DNA of 10,029 bases from Thermoanaerobacterales bacterium UBA4877 (GTDB taxonomy: Bacteria; Bacillota; Thermoanaerobacteria; Thermoanaerobacterales; UBA4877), in assembly GCA_002399345.1 (NCBI GenBank), contig DHDL01000035.1:114611-124639 (forward strand), read 5' to 3'. The notes below the pieces were generated by a model. That model ran no database searches and had not been told where the DNA came from. It was given only the letters and a program-made list of their open reading frames with translations. The position numbers and the translations under genes are program-made. Below, in pieces: positions 1 through 5,632 of the stretch; the stretch's first letter is position 1; the number at the start of each line of letters is the position of its first letter.

Positions 1-120
1 ATTATCATGGCCTGTATTGCGCCGGACGTACCGTGAATGCTAAAGAGTGTATGGTCAGCCCCATTATGCGTCGGCCGCTAATTCCTCAGCCTCTTTGATA
101 ACTCCTGTGACGCTTTTAAG
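1..120 (-). pseudogene. Orn/Lys/Arg decarboxylase fragment, frameshifted and 5'-truncated, runs off the left edge
   Basis: Read on the minus strand, 120 down to 67 encodes LKSVTGVIKEAEELAADA. After a TAA at 64-66, a one-base frame change opens GADHTLFSIHGTSGAIQAM, which continues off the window. Together they match the early part of the large PLP domain of Orn/Lys/Arg decarboxylases (SpeA/CadA class I fold), where a GVIKEAEELAA-type helix is followed by an aromatic residue, GAD and a GTSG-like cofactor-binding turn. Four bases (63-66) stand where one codon is expected, so a single inserted base explains both the stop and the shift. There is no start codon or N-terminal region upstream: homology stops near 120 and the DUF3189 promoter region begins. 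I read it as a decayed remnant. The rest of the gene lies outside the window, so an assembly error in an intact C-terminal part cannot be excluded. Confidence 0.7.
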
Positions 121-154
121 TAAAATGCAATAATTTTTTTATAAATAATTATTA

Positions 155-163
155 TGGTATTAT
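155..163 (+). promoter_or_regulatory. Extended -10 promoter for the DUF3189 gene
   Basis: TGGTATTAT is an extended -10 element (TGN followed by a five-of-six match to TATAAT), placed after a very AT-rich stretch. A run of T occupies the -35 position, so the extended TG probably compensates. Transcription would begin near 170, about 22 bases before the Shine-Dalgarno at 192. This also makes the ATG at 162, which overlaps the -10, an unlikely start. Confidence 0.45.
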
Positions 164-191
164 GGAACATAATTTTACAAATAATAAAGAC

Positions 192-199
192 GAGGTGAT
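192..199 (+). promoter_or_regulatory. Shine-Dalgarno that fixes a TTG start at 204
   Basis: GAGGTGAT is an eight-base match to the 16S anti-Shine-Dalgarno. It overlaps the ATG at 198, ruling that codon out, and stands at ideal distance (8 bases after GAGG) from TTG at 204. Confidence 0.65.
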
Positions 200-203
200 G
201 AGC

Positions 204-680
204 TTGATTGTGATATATTACGATTATGGTGGAACTCATACGTCTGTGGTAGCCGCCGCATTGCATTTAGGTAATTTGAATCCGGCCGAGGTACCGGAAA
301 ATAAACAGCTTACAAACCTTCCTCTTTTTGACAGCATTACTCAAAATGAACTGGGACACATTGTATATAATGGTACCGACGAATACGGAAACAATATATA
401 CACTATGGGAATAAAGAGAGCTAAAAGCCTGATAATACCGGCTATTTCCGATATGTATAAGGCTGTTTTCGGTAACACCGACGGAATATACCTGGTAGAC
501 GTAAGCCCGGCCACCGATGCCTTCATGAAAATAGGCGGTTTTATATCCAGATTCCTGAAGATGCAACCGCTAGGGCTGCCAATCATTATCTACGGAACAA
601 AAAGAGCCTATCCAAATATAGTTAAGATTGTAGAAAACACAAAAAATACCGTTAAGGACTTTGCCGGTATACAAAAATAA
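204..680 (+). CDS. DUF3189 family protein
   Basis: A 158-residue soluble protein of the DUF3189 family, found mainly in Clostridia and without a known biochemical function. The family start is visible: an IVIYYDYGGTHTS strand-turn at residues 2-14, then VVAAALHLG. The middle carries the conserved GTDEYGNNIYTMGIKR segment, and a late hydrophobic strand (LPIIIYGT) ends the fold. No signal peptide or membrane helix is seen. The GGTHTS turn resembles a phosphate-binding loop, but that is inference. TTG at 204 is preferred over the ATGs at 162 and 198 because the strong GAGGTGAT ribosome site overlaps the second ATG and is correctly spaced for TTG; the resulting N-terminus begins directly with the conserved strand, as usual for the family. 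The gene is monocistronic: its own promoter precedes it and a terminator follows the stop codon immediately. Confidence 0.85.
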   Translation: MIVIYYDYGGTHTSVVAAALHLGNLNPAEVPENKQLTNLPLFDSITQNELGHIVYNGTDEYGNNIYTMGIKRAKSLIIPAISDMYKAVFGNTDGIYLVDVSPATDAFMKIGGFISRFLKMQPLGLPIIIYGTKRAYPNIVKIVENTKNTVKDFAGIQK

Positions 681-708
681 AAAAAGGTGGAATCTAATCC
701 ACCTTTTT
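681..708. terminator. Bidirectional intrinsic terminator
   Basis: A perfect 11-bp inverted repeat (AAAAAGGTGGA at 681-691 and TCCACCTTTTT at 698-708) encloses a six-base loop. Both strands give a GC-centred stem ending in a T run, so it can stop the DUF3189 transcript and the convergent small-protein transcript. It begins one base after the first gene's stop and overlaps the stop codon of the second (707-709). Confidence 0.9.
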
Positions 709-895
709 ATGTTTGGTCCAAACCCTCCACTACCTTGTCATACATGTCTATTTTGCATTTATTGCTGCTGTGGTCCCAATGGGAACAAATCTCGCAGCTC
801 TTCGCTCCCTGCAGGCTGGACTCTACAAAATTACTCTCTTGGTCAAAATCGGGACAATTTTCACCTACAGCCATAAATTCTTGTCTGTTCGCCAC
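707..895 (-). CDS. Small cysteine-motif protein, 62 aa, function unknown
   Basis: A short, acidic, soluble protein with C14 and a likely metal-binding cluster C34-x2-C37-x-H39-x7-C47 (SCEICSHWDHSSNKC), then a conserved-looking tail KIDMYDKVVEGLDQT. From memory, similar CxxCxxW...CxID tails occur in small uncharacterised clostridial proteins, but I cannot name a family. The start is GTG at 895: the only good ribosome site, AAAGGAGG at 904-911, lies inside the codons that follow the more upstream ATG at 916 and is exactly 8 bases from the GTG. Its stop overlaps the shared terminator. The cysteine arrangement suggests zinc or Fe-S binding; that is inference. The clean ribosome site and terminator argue that it is a real gene despite its size. 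Confidence 0.7.
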   Translation of the reverse strand: MANRQEFMAVGENCPDFDQESNFVESSLQGAKSCEICSHWDHSSNKCKIDMYDKVVEGLDQT

Positions 896-903
896 AATAT
901 CAT

Positions 904-911
904 CCTCCTTT
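904..911 (-). promoter_or_regulatory. Shine-Dalgarno that fixes a GTG start at 895
   Basis: AAAGGAGG (minus strand) is a near-perfect ribosome binding site 8 bases before GTG at 895. It falls within the frame that would start at ATG 916, showing that the longer frame is not the translated one. Confidence 0.7.
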
Positions 912-935
912 GTCATTTTATTAGTATCTTGTCCA

Positions 936-963
936 TATTTAAGAAGATTACTCTTCTTGAATA
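936..963. repeat. 12-bp inverted repeat between the small-protein and flavoprotein genes
   Basis: Arms TATTTAAGAAGA (936-947) and TCTTCTTGAATA (952-963) pair with one G-U and a four-base loop. Read on the minus strand the stem is not followed by a T run, so it is not a convincing terminator for the flavoprotein gene that ends at 1021. It sits 25 bases upstream of the small protein's ribosome site, where an operator or 5' leader stem is equally possible. I see no other feature in 917-1020, which is strongly AT-rich. Confidence 0.5.
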
Positions 964-1020
964 ATATTTATTTTAATTTTTTTAGGAAAATGATATTTGT
1001 GCCTGCTCATTAAATATTAA

Positions 1021-1578
1021 TTATTCTGCAGCAGCATCCTTGCCCATCTTCTCAGCCTGCCCGAAATACTTATCCGAATTCGCTTTCCCGGATATACTCG
1101 TACCGGTTCCATACAGAACATCTTGCAGCGTGCTTCCCGGAACGCAGCGCAGGAATCCCTTAAAGCTGTCGACCGCTGTTTTCAGATCTGATTTCTCGGT
1201 CGTCTCCGCCGTGATAATAAGATACCATTTCTTATTTTCCAACGGATTTTTATCCTTAATATAGCAGGAATATGTCCGGTCGATCACTATCTTGATCTGG
1301 GCGCTTAATGAGAAGTAATACAATGGCGTAGCCATAACAATAACATCGGACTTAATCATTTTATCGAGGATTACCGGCATATCGTCTTTAATAACACACT
1401 TATCCTCTGTCTTTATACATCCGTTACAGGCTGTGCAGGGGTGAAGATCATAATCCGAAGTGCGGATGAACTCCACCTCCGCACCTGCCCCCTTTGCGCT
1501 TTCAGCAACCTTTTGACACAGAGAATCCGAGTTTCCGTTTTTCCTTGGACTTGTTGAAATTATTAGAACTCTTTTCAT
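1021..1578 (-). CDS. NADPH-dependent FMN reductase / iron-sulfur-flavoprotein-like flavodoxin-fold protein
   Basis: A 185-residue flavodoxin-fold oxidoreductase, probably cytoplasmic and FMN-binding. The N-terminal strand and loop VLIISTSPRKNGNS (4-17) is the FMN phosphate-binding loop of the NADPH-dependent FMN reductase family. A cysteine cluster follows, C48-x2-C51-x2-C54-x6-C61 (PCTACNGCIKTEDKC), then KDDM. That spacing falls in the range of the compact motif that binds 4Fe-4S in archaeal iron-sulfur flavoproteins, though many related gut-anaerobe proteins carry a similar motif without proven cluster. ATPLYYFSLSAQIKIVIDR (83-101) is the usual flavin-contacting segment. The ATG overlaps the upstream oxidoreductase's TGA (ATGA, 1575-1578), so translation is probably coupled; an AGGGGG ribosome site lies within that gene's end. 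It may pass electrons to or from its partner. The physiological substrate is unknown. Confidence 0.85.
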   Translation of the reverse strand: MKRVLIISTSPRKNGNSDSLCQKVAESAKGAGAEVEFIRTSDYDLHPCTACNGCIKTEDKCVIKDDMPVILDKMIKSDVIVMATPLYYFSLSAQIKIVIDRTYSCYIKDKNPLENKKWYLIITAETTEKSDLKTAVDSFKGFLRCVPGSTLQDVLYGTGTSISGKANSDKYFGQAEKMGKDAAAE

Positions 1579-2573
1579 TTAATGCCCCCTTCAAATGCTT
1601 TCTTGGGCCATTCGGAGTCTTTGAGAATCGCCCTGCCGACACCCACAAGATCAGCTTTATTTTCCCTGATAATCCTACCTGCAGCCTGTGGATCAGTGAT
1701 GCCACCGGTTACGAGCACTGGAACGGAAACCTCCCTTTTCACCGCCTCCGATACATCAGAGAAATATCCCTGCACATGCTCTTTGCCTTTCCTGATATAA
1801 CCGGTAACACCGCCAGATATGTCAATCAAGCTAACACCCGCCTTTTCAAACACTTTTGACGCCTCTGCCGCCTCCTGTCTGTTGCTGCCGCCCGGCACAT
1901 CGTCAATGCTTCCCAGACGGATAAATACAGGATAATCATTTCCCACGGCCCCTTTTACAGCATTTATTGTTTCCAAATGGATCCGTATCCTCCCAGGAAG
2001 ATCGCCGCCGTATTCATCATTTCTGTTATTCGTCAGAGGCGAATAGAACTCATTTAAGAGATACCCGTGTGCAGAATGAATCTCCACCGCATCATATCCT
2101 GCTTTCTTTGCTCTTAGGGCCGCATCGGCAAATTCCTGTATGACAGTCTGTATATCGGTCTTCGTCATACTTCGGTCTGCAAATTTTGACCCGTCTGGCA
2201 AGACGGCAGATGGGGCCATTGTCGGAAGCCCGGTAATGTTCCTCTGGGCATTCCCGCCTGCATGATTGATCTGACAGGCTACCTTAACCCCATTTCGATG
2301 AATCACATCCGTCAGCTTTTTAAGTCCATCTAATTTATCATCTGAGGCAACCGAGACCTGCCTGCTGCTTGCTCTTCCATCGGAAGCAATAAAGCTGTGC
2401 TCTGTGATGATCAGTCCGAGATAACTTCCACGGGATTTCTCGTCATAATAATGCAGCAGTCTTTCCGATACATTACCGTCCTCATCTGCATTTTCCGTTG
2501 CCATCGGCGGCATGACCAGCCGATTTTTTAATTTTAGACCGCCTACCTGTATCTCACTTCCAAGCCCTGCCAT
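1575..2573 (-). CDS. NADH:flavin oxidoreductase, Old Yellow Enzyme family (single-domain)
   Basis: A 332-residue FMN-dependent TIM-barrel enzyme of the Old Yellow Enzyme family, which reduces activated C=C bonds of enones or related electrophiles. Diagnostic elements in order: KNRLVMPPMAT at 16-26 (first strand), QINHAGG at 101-107, IHSAHGYLLNEFYSP at 165-179 with substrate-anchoring H166 and H169, the NNRNDEYGG stretch at 182-190, R219 in FIRLG, and two phosphate-binding turns, TGGIT (289-293) and GVGRAIL (311-317). It ends after the barrel, so it lacks the C-terminal Fe-S/NAD domains of 2,4-dienoyl-CoA reductase-type enzymes and is YqjM-sized. Translation starts at ATG 2573 behind AGAAGGG. 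It is the first gene of a two-gene operon with the overlapping FMN reductase, and a strong promoter lies 50 bases upstream. The natural substrate cannot be told from sequence. Confidence 0.92.
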   Translation of the reverse strand: MAGLGSEIQVGGLKLKNRLVMPPMATENADEDGNVSERLLHYYDEKSRGSYLGLIITEHSFIASDGRASSRQVSVASDDKLDGLKKLTDVIHRNGVKVACQINHAGGNAQRNITGLPTMAPSAVLPDGSKFADRSMTKTDIQTVIQEFADAALRAKKAGYDAVEIHSAHGYLLNEFYSPLTNNRNDEYGGDLPGRIRIHLETINAVKGAVGNDYPVFIRLGSIDDVPGGSNRQEAAEASKVFEKAGVSLIDISGGVTGYIRKGKEHVQGYFSDVSEAVKREVSVPVLVTGGITDPQAAGRIIRENKADLVGVGRAILKDSEWPKKAFEGGIK

Positions 2574-2595
2574 TTAAACCCTTCTTTCATTGCTT

Positions 2596-2620
2596 TACTA
2601 ATTTTTAGTATACCCATACT
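2596..2620. repeat. Two interlocking inverted repeats at the transcription start of the oxidoreductase operon
   Basis: TACTAA (2596-2601) and TTAGTA (2605-2610) form one dyad around TTT; AGTAT (2607-2611) and ATACT (2616-2620) form a second around ACCC. They share bases 2607-2610 and lie from about the predicted start site to 20 bases inside the transcript, a position suited to a repressor operator. The two could also be read as alternative RNA hairpins. Confidence 0.5.
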
Positions 2621-2623
2621 TAT

Positions 2624-2652
2624 ATTACAAACCAAATTGTTAAATATGTCAA
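2624..2652 (-). promoter_or_regulatory. Sigma-A type promoter for the oxidoreductase / FMN reductase operon
   Basis: On the minus strand a perfect -35 TTGACA (2652-2647) is separated by exactly 17 bases from TGTAAT (2629-2624), five of six to consensus. Transcription would start near 2617, about 44 bases before the ATG at 2573. Confidence 0.8.
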
Positions 2653-2655
2653 GTA

Positions 2656-2679
2656 ATCTCTAATTTGTTAATTAGTGAT
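2656..2679. repeat. 24-bp near-perfect palindrome just upstream of the -35 box
   Basis: The core arms CTAATT (2660-2665) and AATTAG (2670-2675) flank TGTT; after one mismatched pair, ATC (2656-2658) and GAT (2677-2679) extend the symmetry. Nine of ten arm positions pair. Its centre is about 50 bases upstream of the predicted transcription start, immediately beyond the -35, as expected for an activator site of the LysR or MarR kind. The protein that binds it is not identified. Confidence 0.55.
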
Positions 2680-2692
2680 AAAGCGCGGCCGC

Positions 2693-3546
2693 TATATTAG
2701 CCCCGAATATATGGTAGTTCTTAAATTTCTTCGTAATTGCCTTATGCATATCGCCAAATTGAGGCGGTGACACTCACCAAAGATCATTACCACATGTTTT
2801 TTATAAACTGGATGCTGCTTATTTTCACGTATAAAAACAGCCAGCTTTTGAATCGTGGTCACTATGATTTTGTATTCGTGAAATATTCCTTTACTATCCT
2901 TATCTTCCAATTGGTTTTTAAGTACCTTAGTTGATGTATTCCCATTGGCCGCGCCTTTCTCAAAGCGGTCATATTCCTTCATCGTCTGATAATCTAAATC
3001 CTTGCGGTCCACAACGAACAACACTTTGTCTATATAAGGGAGCTGCGTAGCCAACTGCTCCGTCTTGAAACTGGTAAGCGTCTTGCCGGAACCCGTTGTA
3101 TGCCATATATATCCACCGGCCTCTATCGTTCCCATTTTCTTGTAGTTGGTTGACATCACAATACTGGACAATATCCGCTCTGCCACAGCGATCTGATATG
3201 GGCGCATAACAAGAAGCATATGCTCAGACGTAAATATGCAGTATTTCATAAGAATGTTTAAGAGGGTATGTTTTGCAAAAAATGTCCGGGTAAAATCCAT
3301 AAGATCGGGAATAATCTTGTTATTTGCATCCGCCCAGTAGTTTGTAAACTCGAAGCTATTGCTTGTTTTGCTTCCTCTTCGCTGTCTGTTCCTGCTTTGT
3401 TCCTTTATATGGGAATCTCTTGTGGTATTGCTGTAATACTTAGTATAAGTCCCGTTGGAAATGACAAAAATCTGTACATACTCAAATATACCGGAAGACG
3501 CCCAAAAGCTGTCTCTCTGATATCTGTTTATCTGATTAAACGCTTC
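2693..3546 (-). pseudogene. hsdR: Internal fragment of type I restriction enzyme R subunit
   Basis: A remnant of about 285 codons from the roughly 1000-residue translocase/endonuclease subunit of a type I restriction system. On the minus strand the frame opens at the left side of the 46-aa ORF with EAFNQINRYQRDSFWA, runs through FEYVQIFVISNGT and NSFEFTNYWADANNK, then the motor domain: MRPYQIAVAERIL, Walker A HTTGSGKT and VVDRKDLDYQTMKEYDRF. The reading frame has no initiator, and the first in-frame stop upstream follows closely. Motif II reads IFGECHR, where the catalytic acidic residue of DECH is replaced by Gly (codon at 2776-2778). Directly after it, one base is missing near 2762-2763; in the other frame the family sequence resumes as QFGDMHKAITKKFKNYHIFG and ends at 2693. 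The nuclease end, later motor motifs, C-terminus, hsdM and hsdS are absent. It is dead. Confidence 0.9.
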
Positions 3547-3548
3547 TG

Positions 3549-3689
3549 ATGAAACTATCGACTGCTACGACATTCGATTTGACCTTGCCGATTATTACGG
3601 GCGGACAGCATTGCGGGGAGTGTTTCGATGTGTTTACTGGCGGCAAATCGTTTGTTCCTGTTAATGCTCATGTCAATCATATAGAATAA
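3549..3689 (+). CDS. Hypothetical 46-aa ORF with a CxxC motif, between two pseudogenes
   Basis: ATG 3549 to TAA 3687-3689 encodes a soluble 46-residue peptide, MKLSTATTFDLTLPIITGG then QHCGECFDVFTGGKSFVPV and a short tail. The HCGEC element (C22, C25) and the alternating hydrophobic pattern look protein-like rather than random, but I do not recognise a family. No Shine-Dalgarno precedes the ATG and no promoter is evident. It begins where the hsdR homology ends and stops where the LysR homology begins, so it may be a third mobile-element or gene fragment in the mosaic rather than an expressed gene. Confidence 0.35.
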   Translation: MKLSTATTFDLTLPIITGGQHCGECFDVFTGGKSFVPVNAHVNHIE

Positions 3690-4174
3690 TATCTCAGACA
3701 CAAGCAAGGGTGTTGTTTATCATAAGCTTCTAGACAATGGATATTGGATTATTATCGGACCCAAAAAATCCGCTTTTTCATAGAAATCCGCATTATGTTA
3801 CCCTACGGGATATCGAACCTTATCCACTGATTTTATATGAAGAAGATTATCAGTCAAACTTAGTTACTTCTTTCAGAAACATTCCGCTAAAAGCCAATAC
3901 GTTAATCCGTGTTAACAACAGGGCAAGTATGACGGAGCTTGTCAGTTCTACCGATGCCGTAAATATCGGTGTCCGCTCCCACATGCCCTATCAACTGACA
4001 TCTTTTTATCCGCAGCTCAAGGCCATTGAATTGCGGGATTTCCACATTACTCAGGAAATAGGATGGATTTGCCGTGCAAATTATAGCCCCAATGAATATG
4101 CGCAGTTTTTCATAGACAGAATCACTGAAATTACAAAAGAAAGCAAAACGCATCCGCCGCTCAGCAAGTCATGA
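3685..4174 (+). pseudogene. LysR-family regulator remnant (effector-binding domain only, frameshifted)
   Basis: The reading frame from 3737 encodes DIGLLSDP and then about 140 residues of a typical LysR effector-binding domain, including LRDIEPYPLILYEE, a RVNNRASMTELVSSTDAVNIG stretch (a common AxMxELVxAGxGIG-like element) and the closing LRDFHITQEIGWICRANYSPN. Just upstream, in another frame (3691-3735), ISDTSKGVVYHKLLDNG matches the segment that normally precedes DIGLL, so a small deletion has shifted the frame near 3737. The DNA-binding helix-turn-helix, linker and first strand of the effector domain are missing, and no ribosome site precedes ATG 3737. Its TGA is three bases from the convergent MocR gene. 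It is divergent from the oxidoreductase operon, the usual LysR arrangement, and could be the former regulator of that operon. Confidence 0.75.
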
Positions 4175-4177
4175 GCG

Positions 4178-5584
4178 TTAATATAATAATTTTTTAAGTG
4201 ATTTCATACCTTTCCTTATCTTTTTCTCATTTACTGATGAAATGCCCAATCTTAAATGATTATGTTCAGGGCAATCCATATAAAAGGTGCTGCCGGGTGC
4301 AACGACGATTTTCTCCTTAATGGCCGCATTATAAATCTGCATATCGTTTATTCCGTTCGGCAGGCTTATCCAGAAATTAAGCCCACCTGAGGGCGCATTG
4401 TAGGTAACACCGTCATCATCCATGGAGTTTAGGCACGTTGCCATAAGATCATGCCTTTTCCCGTAGACATTCCTGAGCATATCCGTATGTTTTTCCCACA
4501 TGCCTTTATCAAGGAAAAGCTGAAAGGCCTTTTGAAAAAAACCGGATGTGGATATGTCGCTGGTATACTTGGCCGCCTGTATGGAGTCTATAAGCATATT
4601 AGGCAGTATCATAAATGCCAGCCTGAGTCCGGGCATAAAAACCTTTGAAAAGCTCTTTATATAGATCACATTGCCGGGCCGGTTAAGATGAAGAAAGGAA
4701 GAGGGCCGCTCTTTATAATAGATATCGCTGCTGTAATCATCCTCGACGATAAAAAGCCTGTACTCCTGTGACAGCTCCAAGATTCTTTCTTTAGTTTTAT
4801 CTGAGTAGCATACGCCGGTGGGATTTTGAAACTCCGGCATGAGGTACAGCATCTTTATATCTTTTTCTTTTAAAAGGCTTTCAAGATAATATATATCCAT
4901 GCCATCCTCTGTCAGAGGAACCTCGGATATCTCCGCACCCCTGGATTTGAAAACTGCAACGGCTCCTGCATATGTCGGACGCTCTACAATCACGTTATCT
5001 TCCGGCCCTAGCAGCACTTTGGATATTATATCCAGACCCTGCTGCGCCCCGGATATAATCAATATGTTACGCGGGTTTATATCTATGCCGTAACCCGACA
5101 TCAGCCGGGAAAATGATTCTCTTAAGGGAGGGTATCCCATGCTTTCCTGATACGTAAAGGCCAGGCCGCCGTCCCGGTCAAGTATCTCCGTAAAAATATC
5201 CTTGAACGTCTCCACCGGGAACAGCTCGTATGAAGGGTCCAGACCGGCAAAATTTATGTATTCCTCTCCATAAGGCATATAGGTATTCTCTAATAATCCC
5301 GCCCCCTCATAATGCGAGATCTCCAGATTAAAACCGTCCGCCTTGATATACGTCCCACTTCCTACAACGGAATAGGCCAGGCCCTTTTCCTCCAGCTTGT
5401 GGTATGCATTCACCACGGTCACACTATTCACATCTAGGATTTTAGAAAGCTTCCTTATAGTGGGTAGCCTGCTCCCTTCTTTTATTATCCCCTTTTCAAT
5501 CATCCTCTTTATTTGGATATATATCTGCATATAGAGAGGTTCATTTCTCTTCTTGTCAACCTTAATTAAATCCTCTATATCCAA
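4178..5584 (-). CDS. MocR/GabR-type transcriptional regulator (GntR helix-turn-helix fused to aminotransferase fold)
   Basis: A PLP-dependent DNA-binding regulator of 468 residues from the chosen start, full length for the family. The winged helix at about 16-80 begins EPLYMQIYIQIKRMIEKG and includes RLPTIRKLSKILDVNSVTVVNAYHKLEEKG; the wing is GSGTYI. The class I aminotransferase-fold domain follows with the PLP set: GAQQGLD, NPTG (N254), EDDY (D282/D283), SFSKVFMPGLRLAF with Schiff-base K314, and the substrate-carboxylate Arg in NHLRLGIS. All key residues are present, so it should bind PLP and sense an amino compound or PLP itself. TTG 5584 is chosen because GGAGGAG at 5594-5600 stands 9 bases upstream; the longer GTG at 5620 has no ribosome site. 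It lies 48 bases after the substrate-binding protein gene (12 from the GTG) and is the last gene of that operon, unusual since MocR genes are often divergent from targets. Confidence 0.9.
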   Translation of the reverse strand: MDIEDLIKVDKKRNEPLYMQIYIQIKRMIEKGIIKEGSRLPTIRKLSKILDVNSVTVVNAYHKLEEKGLAYSVVGSGTYIKADGFNLEISHYEGAGLLENTYMPYGEEYINFAGLDPSYELFPVETFKDIFTEILDRDGGLAFTYQESMGYPPLRESFSRLMSGYGIDINPRNILIISGAQQGLDIISKVLLGPEDNVIVERPTYAGAVAVFKSRGAEISEVPLTEDGMDIYYLESLLKEKDIKMLYLMPEFQNPTGVCYSDKTKERILELSQEYRLFIVEDDYSSDIYYKERPSSFLHLNRPGNVIYIKSFSKVFMPGLRLAFMILPNMLIDSIQAAKYTSDISTSGFFQKAFQLFLDKGMWEKHTDMLRNVYGKRHDLMATCLNSMDDDGVTYNAPSGGLNFWISLPNGINDMQIYNAAIKEKIVVAPGSTFYMDCPEHNHLRLGISSVNEKKIRKGMKSLKKLLY

Positions 5585-5593
5585 TGCAACCCG

Positions 5594-5600
5594 CTCCTCC
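5594..5600 (-). promoter_or_regulatory. Shine-Dalgarno supporting the TTG start of the MocR gene
   Basis: GGAGGAG on the minus strand lies 9 bases before TTG 5584 and inside the codons of the longer GTG 5620 frame, which has no such site of its own. Confidence 0.55.
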
Positions 5601-5632
5601 GCCTTTCGTATTAATACCACGTCACAGCATAT

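Noticed and set aside
162..200. ATG 162 or ATG 198 as the start of the DUF3189 gene
   Set aside because: ATG 162 overlaps the likely -10 and has no ribosome site; ATG 198 lies inside the Shine-Dalgarno itself.
936..963. Stem-loop as terminator of the oxidoreductase/FMN reductase operon
   Set aside because: On the minus strand it is followed by ATATGGACAAG rather than Ts. The T-rich side is on the plus strand, where no gene needs ending.
687..1013. Plus-strand open frames over the small cysteine-protein gene
   Set aside because: They run through the terminator, have no ribosome site and are low-complexity hydrophobic translations antisense to a better-supported gene.
2685..2692. GCGGCCGC octamer (NotI site) at the hsdR fragment's 3' end, recalling a cloning junction
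   Set aside because: A single site with no vector or linker sequence around it. The flanks are ordinary chromosomal sequence, so it is most simply coincidence.
4158..4177. Inverted repeat CGCTCA...TGAGCG at the junction of the LysR relic and the MocR gene, as a terminator
   Set aside because: Stem of only six pairs with an eight-base loop. The minus strand has no T run right after it, and the plus-strand T run begins about 12 bases away. Neither is a good intrinsic terminator.
5585..5620. GTG 5620 as the start of the MocR gene
   Set aside because: No Shine-Dalgarno upstream; the extra 12 codons contain the GGAGGAG that serves TTG 5584. Not excluded completely.
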